From Lelliottia wanjuensis (GTDB taxonomy: Bacteria > Pseudomonadota > Gammaproteobacteria > Enterobacterales > Enterobacteriaceae), in assembly GCF_030238365.1 (NCBI RefSeq), contig NZ_JASSOT010000057.1, positions 25,931-89,930 of the forward strand: a stretch of 64,000 nucleotides of DNA. Direction: 5' to 3'. Below are positions 30,316 to 39,119 of the stretch, piece after piece. The notes below the pieces were generated by a model. It was not told the DNA's origin. It did not search any database and saw nothing but the letters and a program-made list of their open reading frames with translations. Each line of letters begins with the position of its first letter. The first letter of the stretch is position 1. The translations under genes and the position numbers were made by a program.

Positions 30316-31308
30316 ATGTTTCAGCAGAAAAAGGACTGGGAAACACGCGAGAACGCATTTGCTGCTTTCTCCATGGGGCCGCTGACCGATTTCTGGCGTC
30401 AGCGCGAAGAGGCCGAAATTACCGGCGTGGATAATGTTCCGGTGCGCTTTGTGCGTTTTCGGGATGTCAAAAACGACCGTGTGATCGTTGTCTGTCCCGG
30501 TCGAATCGAAAGTTACGTCAAATACGCTGAACTGGCTTACGACCTTTTCCATCTTGGTTTTGATGTGTTGATAATCGACCATCGTGGGCAAGGGCGCTCC
30601 GGGCGGTTGTTATCGGACACGCACCGTGGGCATGTGGTGAATTTCAGCGATTATGTCGACGATCTCGCTGCGTTCTGGGAGCAGGAAGTGCAGCCCGGTC
30701 CGTGGCGCAAACGCTACATTCTGGCGCACTCGATGGGCGGGGCAATTGCGACGCTGTTTTTACAACGTCACCCGCATCAGTGCGATGCCATTGCGCTTAC
30801 CGCGCCGATGTTTGGCATCGTGATGCGCTTCCCGGACTGGATGGTGCGCCATATTCTCGACTGGGCTGAGGGCCATCAGCGCATTCGTGAAGGCTACGCG
30901 ATCGGTACCGGTCGCTGGCGCGCCCTGCCGTTTGCCATGAACGTGCTGACGCACAGCCGACAGCGCTATCGCCGCAACCTGCGCTTTTACGCCGATGAGC
31001 CGCGTCTGCGCGTCGGTGGGCCAACGTACCACTGGGTGCGTGAGGGCATCCGCGCGGGTGAATCAGCGCTCGCGGGTGTCAATAAAGATGCGACGCCGAC
31101 GCTTCTGATTCAGGCCGAAGAAGAGCGTGTGGTGGATAACCGCATGCACGACCGTTTTTGTGAATTGCGCGCCGCCGCCGGACATCCCTGTGAAGGGGAA
31201 AAACCGCTGGTCATAAAGGGCGCGTACCATGAGATCCTTTTTGAAAAGGACACCATGCGCTCAGTCGCGCTCAACGCCATCGTCGAGTTTTTCGACAGGC
31301 ATAACTGA
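30316..31308 (+). CDS. pldB: lysophospholipase L2
   Basis: PldB is an alpha/beta hydrolase of the inner membrane that deacylates lysophospholipids. The nucleophile elbow is AHSMGGA, preceded by the oxyanion-region DHRGQGRSGR. I chose ATG 30316 (MFQQKKDWETREN), giving 330 residues; E. coli has 340, and the ten missing residues are all at the C-terminus, where this protein stops at DRHN. The pldB-yigL transcript is stabilised by SgrS during sugar-phosphate stress in Salmonella, through pairing inside pldB. Confidence 0.93.
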   Translation: MFQQKKDWETRENAFAAFSMGPLTDFWRQREEAEITGVDNVPVRFVRFRDVKNDRVIVVCPGRIESYVKYAELAYDLFHLGFDVLIIDHRGQGRSGRLLSDTHRGHVVNFSDYVDDLAAFWEQEVQPGPWRKRYILAHSMGGAIATLFLQRHPHQCDAIALTAPMFGIVMRFPDWMVRHILDWAEGHQRIREGYAIGTGRWRALPFAMNVLTHSRQRYRRNLRFYADEPRLRVGGPTYHWVREGIRAGESALAGVNKDATPTLLIQAEEERVVDNRMHDRFCELRAAAGHPCEGEKPLVIKGAYHEILFEKDTMRSVALNAIVEFFDRHN

Positions 31309-31333
31309 TTTCCTATTGAGGTTAAATTTTCCT

Positions 31334-32134
31334 ATGTACCAGGTTGTCGCATCTGATTTAGATGGCACGCTGCTTTCCCCCGATCACACCCTGTCGCCTT
31401 ACGCGAAAGAAACCTTAAAACTCCTGACTGCTCGTGGCGTGAACTTCGTTTTCGCGACGGGCCGCCACCACGTGGATGTGGGGCAGATCCGCGATAATCT
31501 GGACATTAAAGCGTACATGATCACCTCCAACGGTGCGCGCGTACACGACACCGACGGCAACCTGATCTTCACCCATAACCTCGACCGCGACATCGCCGCC
31601 GACCTGTTTGGCGTGGTGCATAGCAACCCGAAGATCGTCACTAACGTCTACCGCAACGACGACTGGTTTATGAACCGTCATCGCCCGGATGAGATGCGTT
31701 TCTTCAAGGAAGCGGTGTTCAACTACACCCTGTACGAGCCAGGTTTACTTGAGCCAGAAGGGATCAGCAAAGTGTTCTTCACCTGCGAAAGCCACGAAGA
31801 ATTGCTCCCGCTGGAGCAGGCGATTAACGCGCGCTGGGGCGATCGCGTCAACGTCAGCTTCTCCACTCTGACCTGTCTGGAAGTGATGGCGGGCGGCGTG
31901 TCGAAAGGCCACGCGCTGGAAGCGGTCGCGAAACGCATGGGCTACGAGCTGAAAGATTGCATCGCCTTTGGCGACGGCATGAACGACGCGGAAATGCTGT
32001 CGATGGCCGGGAAAGGCTGCATCATGGAAAATGCGCACCAGCGTCTGAAAGACATGCATCCGGAGCTGGAAGTGATCGGCACCAACGCCGACAACGCCGT
32101 GCCGAACTACCTGCGCAAGCTGTTCCTTGAATAA
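31334..32134 (+). CDS. yigL: HAD-family sugar phosphatase YigL
   Basis: YigL is a Cof-type HAD phosphatase that dephosphorylates sugar phosphates, helping export of glucose when phosphosugars accumulate. Motif I is SDLDGTLLS with D8 and D10; FATGRHH is motif II, and FGDGMNDAEML near residue 215 is motif IV. The ATG at 31334 gives 266 residues as in E. coli; an in-frame ATG inside pldB (31229) is rejected. The 25-base gap to pldB and SgrS control known from relatives support one transcript. Confidence 0.94.
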   Translation: MYQVVASDLDGTLLSPDHTLSPYAKETLKLLTARGVNFVFATGRHHVDVGQIRDNLDIKAYMITSNGARVHDTDGNLIFTHNLDRDIAADLFGVVHSNPKIVTNVYRNDDWFMNRHRPDEMRFFKEAVFNYTLYEPGLLEPEGISKVFFTCESHEELLPLEQAINARWGDRVNVSFSTLTCLEVMAGGVSKGHALEAVAKRMGYELKDCIAFGDGMNDAEMLSMAGKGCIMENAHQRLKDMHPELEVIGTNADNAVPNYLRKLFLE

Positions 32135-32156
32135 TCTTCATTTGATTGTTTATTGC

Positions 32157-32171
32157 TCAGTTGTCAACTGA
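32157..32171. promoter_or_regulatory. perfect palindrome upstream of yigM
   Basis: TCAGTTG-T-CAACTGA is a perfect seven-base inverted repeat ending nine bases before a TACAAT (-10-like, 32181-32186). It could be an operator or overlap a -35 region. The factor is unknown; the left half resembles a BirA half-site but the second half-site at the right distance is missing. Confidence 0.4.
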
Positions 32172-32216
32172 AGAGTTCGCTACAATGCCAGTCCTTCTTT
32201 CTGAGAGACATGCATT

Positions 32217-33116
32217 GTGGCGCTACTCATTATCACCACTATTCTGTGGGCCTTCTCGTTCAGCCTGATCGGTGAATACCTTGCCGGACACGTCGACAGC
32301 TACTTCTCGGTGCTGATGCGCGTCGGGCTGGCGGCGCTGGTGTTCCTGCCGTTTCTGCGCCTGCGCGGACAAACGCTCAAAACCATTCTGCTGTACATGC
32401 TGGTGGGCGCGATGCAGCTCGGCATCATGTACCTGTTCAGTTTCCGCGCGTATGTCTATCTGTCGGTCTCGGAGTTCCTGCTGTTTACGGTGCTGACGCC
32501 GCTCTATATCACCCTGATCTATGACCTATTGAGCAAACGCCGCCTGCGCTGGGGCTACGTGCTGAGCGCGCTGCTGGCGGTGGCCGGAGCGGCGATTATT
32601 CGCTACGAAAAAGTGAGCGATCACTTCTGGACCGGCCTGATGTTTGTCCAGCTGGCGAACATCAGCTTTGCCATTGGGATGGTGGGCTACAAACGCCTGA
32701 TGGAGATCCACCCGATGCCGCAGCACAACGCCTTCGCCTGGTTCTACATGGGGGCGTTCATCGTCGCGGTGGTGGCGTGGTTTATGCTCGGCAATCCGCA
32801 AAAACTGCCGACCACCACGCTGCAGTGGAGCGTGCTTGTCTGGCTGGGTGTGGTCGCATCAGGGCTGGGCTACTTTATGTGGAACTACGGTGCCACGCAG
32901 GTGGACGCCGGGACGCTGGGCATCATGAACAACGTTCACGTGCCCGCAGGGCTGCTGGTAAACCTGGCGATCTGGCAGGAACAACCGCACTGGCCAAGCT
33001 TTATTATTGGGGGGACGGTGATCCTGGCTTCGCTATGGGTGCATCGCCATTGGGTCGCTCCGCGCTCCGAACAAACGGCAGGTGGTCGCAAGCGTGATTC
33101 CGCGCTGAGCGAATAA
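32217..33116 (+). CDS. yigM: biotin transporter YigM
   Basis: YigM is a single-component biotin importer of the EamA family with ten predicted membrane helices in 299 residues, the E. coli length. The GTG at 32217 is the only start that gives [24 protein letters not shown]. The last 113 bases overlap, on the opposite strand, the 3' end of metR. Confidence 0.9.
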   Translation: MALLIITTILWAFSFSLIGEYLAGHVDSYFSVLMRVGLAALVFLPFLRLRGQTLKTILLYMLVGAMQLGIMYLFSFRAYVYLSVSEFLLFTVLTPLYITLIYDLLSKRRLRWGYVLSALLAVAGAAIIRYEKVSDHFWTGLMFVQLANISFAIGMVGYKRLMEIHPMPQHNAFAWFYMGAFIVAVVAWFMLGNPQKLPTTTLQWSVLVWLGVVASGLGYFMWNYGATQVDAGTLGIMNNVHVPAGLLVNLAIWQEQPHWPSFIIGGTVILASLWVHRHWVAPRSEQTAGGRKRDSALSE

Positions 33117-33957
33117 AGGCTTCCGTCACCGGCTGACGCTGCTCGCCATCGCGCACTGCGGCGTAAAGTCGGCTCCACAGTCCCTCGCCCAGGGTTTTGG
33201 TCACCACCAGACCCTGGCGTTCAAAACTCTCCACCACCCAGTGCGGCAGCGCCGCGATCCCCATTTTCGCCGCCACCATCTGTATCAACAGCAGGGTGTT
33301 ATCGACGCTCTTCAGGTTCGGGCTGATGCCTGCCGGTTGCAGGAAATGACGCCAGATATCCAGACGACTGCGCTGCACCGGATAAATCAGCAGGGTTTCG
33401 GTCGCCAGATCTTCCGGCGTGACGCGGGTTTTCAGCGCTAACGGATGATCCGGGGCCAGCACCAGGCGCACCTCATAATCAAACATCGGCGAATAGTGCA
33501 GACCGCTGCGCGGCAGAATATCGGAGGTCAGGACCAGATCCAGCTCGCCCTGCTGGAGGGAGGGCTGCGGGTCAAAGGTCACGCCCGATTTAAAGTCCAT
33601 TTCCACCTGCGGCCAGTTCTGGCGGAAATTTTCCAGGGCGGGCGTTAGCCACTGAATACAGCTGTGACACTCAATGGCAATGCGCAGCCGCGTCTGCTGC
33701 GGTTCATTGCAGGATTGTAGCGCGCTGGCGATCTGCGGCAGCACCTGATTCGCCAGCTGCAGCAAAATCTCGCCCTGCGGCGTAAAGCGCAGCGGCTGGC
33801 TCTTACGCACGAACAGACGGAAGCCAAGGCGTTGTTCCAGATCGCTGAACTGGTGTGACAGGGCGGATTGTGTTTGATGCAGCGTGGCCGCAGCCGCTGC
33901 GAGCGAACCGCAGTTCCGCAACGCTTGTAGCGTTTTCAGGTGTTTTATCTCGATCAT
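33004..33957 (-). CDS. metR: LysR-type activator of methionine genes, MetR
   Basis: MetR activates metE, metH and others with homocysteine as co-effector. The winged helix-turn-helix covers residues 1-60 ([33 protein letters not shown]); the effector domain follows. Length 317 equals E. coli. The start codon overlaps a perfect MetR site at 33957-33969, which implies autoregulation. The gene is divergent from metE and its end overlaps yigM convergently. Confidence 0.96.
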   Translation of the reverse strand: MIEIKHLKTLQALRNCGSLAAAAATLHQTQSALSHQFSDLEQRLGFRLFVRKSQPLRFTPQGEILLQLANQVLPQIASALQSCNEPQQTRLRIAIECHSCIQWLTPALENFRQNWPQVEMDFKSGVTFDPQPSLQQGELDLVLTSDILPRSGLHYSPMFDYEVRLVLAPDHPLALKTRVTPEDLATETLLIYPVQRSRLDIWRHFLQPAGISPNLKSVDNTLLLIQMVAAKMGIAALPHWVVESFERQGLVVTKTLGEGLWSRLYAAVRDGEQRQPVTEAFIRSARNHACDHLPFVRSAERPNGDAPIAKPGSPSPQ

Positions 33958-33969
33958 GAAAGTCCTTCA
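33957..33969. promoter_or_regulatory. MetR binding site between metR and metE
   Basis: TGAAAGTCCTTCA matches the TGAA-N5-TTCA MetR consensus exactly, including the central T. It touches the metR start codon and lies about 65 bases upstream of the metE met boxes. TGAACATTTTGCG at 33978-33990 may be a weaker half-site. Confidence 0.8.
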
Positions 33970-34020
33970 CTTCGCCATGAACATTTTGCGCTTGAGGAAT
34001 ATACAGTACCTGCCAATTAT

Positions 34021-34044
34021 AGATGTGTAAACATCTGGACGGCT
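34021..34044. promoter_or_regulatory. MetJ operator (three tandem met boxes) at metE
   Basis: AGATGTGT, AAACATCT and GGACGGCT are contiguous eight-base units resembling the met box AGACGTCT. They begin just after a candidate -10 (AATTAT, 34015-34020) with -35 TTGAGG at 33992-33997, so MetJ with SAM would block transcription initiation. Confidence 0.7.
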
Positions 34045-34073
34045 AAATAACGAATTCCATAAGAGGCAGCGAC

Positions 34074-36335
34074 ATGACAATTATTAACCACACCCTCGGT
34101 TTCCCTCGCGTTGGCCTGCGCCGCGAGCTGAAAAAAGCACAAGAAAGCTACTGGGCGGGCAACGCCACGCGTGACGAACTGCTGGCGGTGGGGCGTGAAC
34201 TGCGCGCTCGCCACTGGGATCAGCAAAAACAGGCAGGTGTGGATCTGCTGCCGGTGGGCGATTTCGCCTGGTACGACCATGTTCTGACCACCAGCCTGCT
34301 GCTCGGCAACGTGCCGGCTCGTCATCAGAACAACGATGGATCGGTAGATATCGACACCCTGTTCCGTCTGGGCCGTGGCCGCGCACCGACCGGTGAGCCC
34401 GCCGCCGCCGCGGAAATGACCAAATGGTTTAACACCAACTATCACTACATGGTGCCGGAGTTTGTGAAGGGCCAGCAGTTCAAACTGACCTGGACCCAGA
34501 TCCTGGATGAAGTGGACGAAGCCCTGGCGCTGGGCCATAAAATCAAACCTGTGCTGCTCGGCCCGGTGACCTACCTGTGGCTGGGCAAAGTGAAAGGCGA
34601 ACAGTTTGACCGCCTGAGCCTGCTGAACGACATTCTGCCGGTCTACCAACAGGTGCTGGCTGAGCTGGCTAAACGCGGCGTCGAGTGGGTGCAAATCGAC
34701 GAACCAGCGCTGGTGCTGGAGCTGCCGCAGGAATGGCTGGATGCCTTCAAACCGGCGTACGACGCGCTGGCAGGCCAGGTCAAACTGCTGCTGACTACCT
34801 ATTTCGAAGGCGTCACGCCGAACCTCGACACCATTACCGCGCTGCCGGTCCAGGGTCTGCACGTGGACCTGGTTCACGGCAAAGATGACGTGGCGGAAAT
34901 TCACCAGCGTCTGCCGTCTGACTGGTTGCTCTCTGCCGGTCTGGTGAACGGTCGTAACGTCTGGCGCGCCGATCTCACCGAGAAATACGCGCAGATTAAA
35001 GACATCGTCGGCAAACGTGACCTGTGGGTGGCGTCGTCTTGCTCCCTGCTGCACAGCCCGATCGACCTGAGCGTTGAAACGCGTCTGGATGCGGAAGTGA
35101 AGAGCTGGTTTGCCTTCGCCCTGCAGAAATGTGAAGAGCTGGCGCTGCTGCGCGATGCGCTGAACAGCGGCGACACGGCGGCGATTACCGAATGGAGCGC
35201 TCCGATTCAGGCGCGCCGTCACTCGACTCGCGTTCACAACGCGGCGGTGGAAAAACGTCTGGCGGCGATCACCGCCAAAGACAGCCAGCGTGAAAACGCC
35301 TACGAAGTGCGTGCAGAAGCTCAGCGTGCGCGCTTCAATCTGCCGGCCTGGCCGACGACGACCATCGGTTCCTTCCCGCAGACCACTGAAATCCGCGGCC
35401 TGCGCCTGGACTTCAAAAAAGGCAATCTCGACGCCAACAACTACCGCACCGGCATCGCGGAACACATCAAGCAGGCGATTGTTGAGCAGGAGCGTCTGGG
35501 TCTGGACGTGCTGGTCCACGGTGAAGCTGAGCGTAACGACATGGTGGAATACTTCGGCGAGCACCTGGACGGATTCGTCTTCACCCAGAACGGCTGGGTG
35601 CAGAGCTACGGCTCCCGCTGCGTGAAACCACCGGTCGTCATCGGCGACGTCAGCCGCCCGGAAGCGATCACCGTCGAGTGGGCGAAGTACGCTCAATCTC
35701 TGACCGACAAACCGGTGAAAGGCATGCTGACGGGTCCCGTGACCATTCTCTGCTGGTCCTTCCCGCGCGAAGACGTGACCCGCGAAACCATCGCCAAGCA
35801 GATTGCTCTGGCGCTGCGCGATGAAGTGGCGGATCTGGAAGCGGCCGGGATTGGCATCATCCAGATTGACGAACCGGCGCTGCGCGAAGGTCTGCCGCTG
35901 CGTCGCAGCGACTGGGCGGCGTACCTGGAGTGGGGCGTGGAAGCCTTCCGCATCAACGCGGCGGTGGCAAAGAACGACACGCAGATCCACACCCACATGT
36001 GTTACTGCGAATTTAACGACATCATGGACTCCATCGCCGCGCTGGATGCGGACGTGATCACCATCGAAACCTCGCGTTCAGATATGGAACTTCTGGAGTC
36101 GTTCGAAGAGTTCGACTACCCGAACGAAATCGGGCCGGGCGTGTACGACATTCACTCCCCGAACGTGCCAAGCGTGGAATGGATTGAAGCCCTGCTGCAG
36201 AAAGCCGCCCAGCGTATTCCGGCGGAGCGTCTGTGGGTTAACCCGGACTGCGGCCTGAAAACCCGCGGCTGGCCTGAGACTCGCGCCGCGCTGGCGAACA
36301 TGGTGAAAGCCGCGCAGAACCTGCGTCAGGCGTAA
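34074..36335 (+). CDS. metE: cobalamin-independent methionine synthase
   Basis: MetE transfers a methyl group from methyltetrahydropteroyl-triglutamate to homocysteine. The 753-residue protein has the two-barrel MetE layout; in the C-terminal barrel the zinc ligands are in [11 protein letters not shown] (H641, C643), E665 and the Cys in [11 protein letters not shown] (C726). IGSFPQT marks the start of the second barrel. Start ATG follows AGAGG. MetR activates it and MetJ represses it, with sites visible upstream. Confidence 0.97.
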   Translation: MTIINHTLGFPRVGLRRELKKAQESYWAGNATRDELLAVGRELRARHWDQQKQAGVDLLPVGDFAWYDHVLTTSLLLGNVPARHQNNDGSVDIDTLFRLGRGRAPTGEPAAAAEMTKWFNTNYHYMVPEFVKGQQFKLTWTQILDEVDEALALGHKIKPVLLGPVTYLWLGKVKGEQFDRLSLLNDILPVYQQVLAELAKRGVEWVQIDEPALVLELPQEWLDAFKPAYDALAGQVKLLLTTYFEGVTPNLDTITALPVQGLHVDLVHGKDDVAEIHQRLPSDWLLSAGLVNGRNVWRADLTEKYAQIKDIVGKRDLWVASSCSLLHSPIDLSVETRLDAEVKSWFAFALQKCEELALLRDALNSGDTAAITEWSAPIQARRHSTRVHNAAVEKRLAAITAKDSQRENAYEVRAEAQRARFNLPAWPTTTIGSFPQTTEIRGLRLDFKKGNLDANNYRTGIAEHIKQAIVEQERLGLDVLVHGEAERNDMVEYFGEHLDGFVFTQNGWVQSYGSRCVKPPVVIGDVSRPEAITVEWAKYAQSLTDKPVKGMLTGPVTILCWSFPREDVTRETIAKQIALALRDEVADLEAAGIGIIQIDEPALREGLPLRRSDWAAYLEWGVEAFRINAAVAKNDTQIHTHMCYCEFNDIMDSIAALDADVITIETSRSDMELLESFEEFDYPNEIGPGVYDIHSPNVPSVEWIEALLQKAAQRIPAERLWVNPDCGLKTRGWPETRAALANMVKAAQNLRQA

Positions 36336-36354
36336 CCCAGCGACGAGGCAGCAC

Positions 36355-36475
36355 TTGTAGGCCGGGTAAGGCGAAGCCGCCACCCGGCTCAATGTTGATG
36401 TTCGTGCGGTATTCCGCCCGGTGGCGCTGCGCTTACCGGGCCTACAAAACCAACCTGTAGGCCGCCACCCGGCAA
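36355..36475. repeat. REP cluster downstream of metE
   Basis: Two full REP units (about 36357-36389 and 36416-36446, in opposite orientation) are followed by a truncated one at 36456-36474, GTAGGCC joined directly to GCCACCCGGC without the central loop. The cluster marks the boundary between the conserved metE gene and the accessory cluster. Confidence 0.85.
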
Positions 36476-36479
36476 CAAA

Positions 36480-37385
36480 CTATCCCCCGCTCAACCGTGC
36501 TCGCGTCTCCGGCTGCTGGAAATAATCCATACACCAGCGACACACCTTCCCCATCCCGTCTGAACGCGCGGCCAGAAATAGCTTGGTCGCATGCTTATGT
36601 TCGCGCATCGGTTTTTTCAACAACGTCCCGCTATTTAACAGCGGCAATGCCAGATGATGCGGGATGTAGCCGATCCCCACATTCTGCTCAATCAGCGCAA
36701 TCGCCATCGCAAAATCCGGGACGAACAGCGGCTTTTGTCCTTCCAGTAGCCACGCATGGAGCGGCGTAAAGTTGACGGAGGTATCGCGAATACAGATGGC
36801 GGAATACTGGCGCAGCTCGGTGTTTTCCAGCGGATGGCGCGCCCCGGCGAGCGGATGCTGCGGGCTGACGACAAAATCCCACTCCATCTGACCAATCGGC
36901 TCGCTGATGATCCCCTCCGTACTCGGCACCGCATGCGGCGCGCCCACCACCAGATCGGCGCGTCGGCTGTAGAGCGCATCCCAGCAGCCGTTGTACACCT
37001 CAAGGCTCACCGTCAGGGTGGTGGAGGTAAACTGGCGCTCGAAATCGGCAATAAACGCGGCCAGAACCGCCGGTGGGATAATGTTATTGGCGGCGATCGT
37101 GAGCTCACGCTCAATGCCGTCGTGCACCAGCACGGTGTTGCGCCGCAGCGCGTCCATATCGGTCAGAATTGTTTTACTGTGTTCGATGAAATACGAGCCC
37201 GCGGGAGTCAGCTCAATGTAGCGACCTTTACGAATGAAAAGATCCGCGCCCAGCGCCTCTTCGGCTTTCTTGATGGTATAGCTGATGGCGGAGGGCACTT
37301 TGTTGAGCTGTTCCGCGGCGGAGGTGATGCTCTGGTATCTGGCGACCAGATGAATCACGCGGAGAGTTTCGTCAGAGATAAACAT
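36480..37385 (-). CDS. AllS-like LysR-type regulator of the accessory cluster
   Basis: A LysR-type regulator with an N-terminal helix-turn-helix (residues 3-60, SAAEQLNKVPSAISYTIKKAEEALG) and an effector domain. The segments YNGCWDALYS and GQMEWDFVVSPQHPLA resemble AllS, the activator of allantoin catabolism in E. coli. I chose ATG 37385 because AGGA lies six bases upstream; the ATG at 37391 touches AGGA directly. It lies 78 bases after the permease on the same strand and probably controls the cluster. Its effector is unknown. Confidence 0.8.
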   Translation of the reverse strand: MFISDETLRVIHLVARYQSITSAAEQLNKVPSAISYTIKKAEEALGADLFIRKGRYIELTPAGSYFIEHSKTILTDMDALRRNTVLVHDGIERELTIAANNIIPPAVLAAFIADFERQFTSTTLTVSLEVYNGCWDALYSRRADLVVGAPHAVPSTEGIISEPIGQMEWDFVVSPQHPLAGARHPLENTELRQYSAICIRDTSVNFTPLHAWLLEGQKPLFVPDFAMAIALIEQNVGIGYIPHHLALPLLNSGTLLKKPMREHKHATKLFLAARSDGMGKVCRWCMDYFQQPETRARLSGG

Positions 37386-37463
37386 AAGCATTCCTGGTCG
37401 GCAAAGTGCGGCTGAACCGGTGACCGATTCAGCCGTGAAGATGATGCCAATTATACTCAGGAA

Positions 37464-38684
37464 CTAGCTGCGACCTATCCGACTCAGTAATGCGTAAGCG
37501 ACGCAGGCCACAACAATCGAATCCACAGACGGAATGGTGGTCAGGGTGAACAGGCCTTTTACCGTCATAAACCCGACCGCCGCGCCCGCAATCCACGCGA
37601 TAAACGTCAGCACTTTGACCTGAGGTTCTTGCGTCAGCACCGATTCCTGATAGCCGTTGCGGCGATAAAGGAAAAAGTCGGCGATATAAATCCCGGCCAC
37701 CGGCGGGGTGGCGATCCCGAGGAACAGCAGGAACGGAATAAACCACGCCATGATATCCAGACTGCCGACGATGGCCGAAAGCACGCCCAGCGCCACGGTA
37801 ATCTGCCATTTCGGGAAGCGGGTCAGCAGCGTGGAAACCACTAATGTTCCCTGGAACATGTTCCCGGCGTTACCGGTGATGCAGGCGAAAATCAGCAGCA
37901 GGGCAGCGGGAAGCACCGCGCCAAACACCGCCATGGCCCCCAACAGCGAACCCTTCCCACTGATCGCACCCGGCGTCGCGCCTGCCCAGTACAGCAGCGG
38001 GTAGGCGACAAGGAACGTCACGCCCGCGGCAATCAGCGCGTGTTTGCGGTTATGCACAAAGCTGCCGAAATCGGGCAGTGTGGCGACCAACACGATAATC
38101 GTCCCGACCACGGTAGAGACCGCCACGCCGGTGTTCATGCTGTTGACCGCGGCAGGTGCGGCCACGGCGCTGTGCGTCGCCACATAGAGGATATAACACA
38201 GCACCAGCGCAATAACGGGCACCGCCACCTGCGCCACTTTCCCCAGCACGGCAAAACCAAAGGCGGTGGAGGCGACGAAAATCACGCAGCCCGCCGCGAC
38301 CAGCAGCGGCACAGGCAGCTCCAGCCCGTGCTGGGCCAGCACATCATGTACCGAGTGGCCGAACATATTGGCCGTGACCGAGATCCAGCCGAAAAGGCTA
38401 ATCGCCATCAGGATGTTGATCGCAATCGCCCCTTTTTCGCCAAAGGCATACTTCACAATCCCGTAGGTCGGCAGACGCGCTTTTTCGCCGACGCTGATGG
38501 TGATGGCGGAAAGGATCGCCAGAATCAGCCCGCCTAACAGCAGCACGCTCATCAGGCTGCTGCTGGAGAGCTGGTTGCCGAGGCTTGAGGACGACAGCAG
38601 GACCGGCGTCACGGCAATGCCCAGCAAAATCATGGCAATGCGTAACCCGGAGGCGGTATTGCTGTTTTCTTCTGCTTTACGCAT
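37464..38684 (-). CDS. CodB-type NCS1 permease
   Basis: A 406-residue inner-membrane protein with about 12 helices, of the nucleobase:cation symporter-1 family and closest by eye to the cytosine permease branch: VTPVLLSSSSLGNQLSSSSL at the N-terminus, YGIVKYAFGEKGA near residue 75 and PPVAGIYIADFFLYRR near 315. NCS1 substrates are nucleobases, hydantoins and allantoin, so the cargo is probably a small heterocyclic or ureide compound. It starts 24 bases after the 131-residue gene with GAGGG upstream. The true substrate cannot be read from sequence. Confidence 0.85.
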   Translation of the reverse strand: MRKAEENSNTASGLRIAMILLGIAVTPVLLSSSSLGNQLSSSSLMSVLLLGGLILAILSAITISVGEKARLPTYGIVKYAFGEKGAIAINILMAISLFGWISVTANMFGHSVHDVLAQHGLELPVPLLVAAGCVIFVASTAFGFAVLGKVAQVAVPVIALVLCYILYVATHSAVAAPAAVNSMNTGVAVSTVVGTIIVLVATLPDFGSFVHNRKHALIAAGVTFLVAYPLLYWAGATPGAISGKGSLLGAMAVFGAVLPAALLLIFACITGNAGNMFQGTLVVSTLLTRFPKWQITVALGVLSAIVGSLDIMAWFIPFLLFLGIATPPVAGIYIADFFLYRRNGYQESVLTQEPQVKVLTFIAWIAGAAVGFMTVKGLFTLTTIPSVDSIVVACVAYALLSRIGRS

Positions 38685-38708
38685 ATCTTATTCCCTCTGA
38701 AACGCGCG

Positions 38709-39104
38709 TTACGCGATATGGAAATGCCCGGTGTACTTGCGCCAGCTTCCCAGTTCGGTGATTTCCCGTTGCCCTTCGGTCAGCCAGTTTTCCGCCAGCA
38801 CGCCCAGCACTTCGCTGCCGTCTTCGAGCTTCACTTTCCCGATGGCCAGCCCGGCGGGTTCGCTCATCAGCAGGTCAGCGAAACTCGCCAGCGGCAGCTC
38901 CCAGATCTCCAGCTCAACGTGAGTGCCGCCCGTTGCCACGCGGATCATACCCGGATGGCGATCCTGAATACTCCACAGACGGTAATGGGCGTCGGTACGG
39001 TCTTCGCGCACGAAGACGCCGCCCGCTTTTTGCATATTCTTGTTCAGTTCGAGGCCGCGCATCAGGGTGCCATTGACGGCCAGCAGGGTGGTTTTCATCA
39101 TCAT
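38709..39104 (-). CDS. stand-alone allophanate hydrolase C-terminal-domain-like protein
   Basis: This 131-residue protein resembles the C-terminal domain of allophanate hydrolase (AtzF/DUR1,2), a gamma-glutamylcyclotransferase-like fold: NGTLMRG (11-17), YRLWSI (41-46), PGMIRV (51-56), VELEIWELP (63-71), GLAIGKVKLEDG (85-96), and ITELGSWRKY (115-124) appear in family order. In AtzF this domain decarboxylates N-carboxycarbamate made by the N-terminal amidase; no amidase domain or gene is present here. Three tandem ATGs make the exact start uncertain by two codons (GGAG upstream). It lies between arcC and the permease. Function is inferred only. Confidence 0.75.
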   Translation of the reverse strand: MMMKTTLLAVNGTLMRGLELNKNMQKAGGVFVREDRTDAHYRLWSIQDRHPGMIRVATGGTHVELEIWELPLASFADLLMSEPAGLAIGKVKLEDGSEVLGVLAENWLTEGQREITELGSWRKYTGHFHIA

Positions 39105-39119
39105 TTTCTCCGGTAAATT

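Noticed and set aside
32161..32185. Possible BirA operator upstream of yigM (TTGTCAAC half-site)
   Set aside because: The second half-site is missing at the required 15-16 base spacing.
34017..35996. A 659-codon open frame antisense to metE
   Set aside because: The length comes from codon bias of metE on the other strand; the product resembles no family and has no ribosome binding site.
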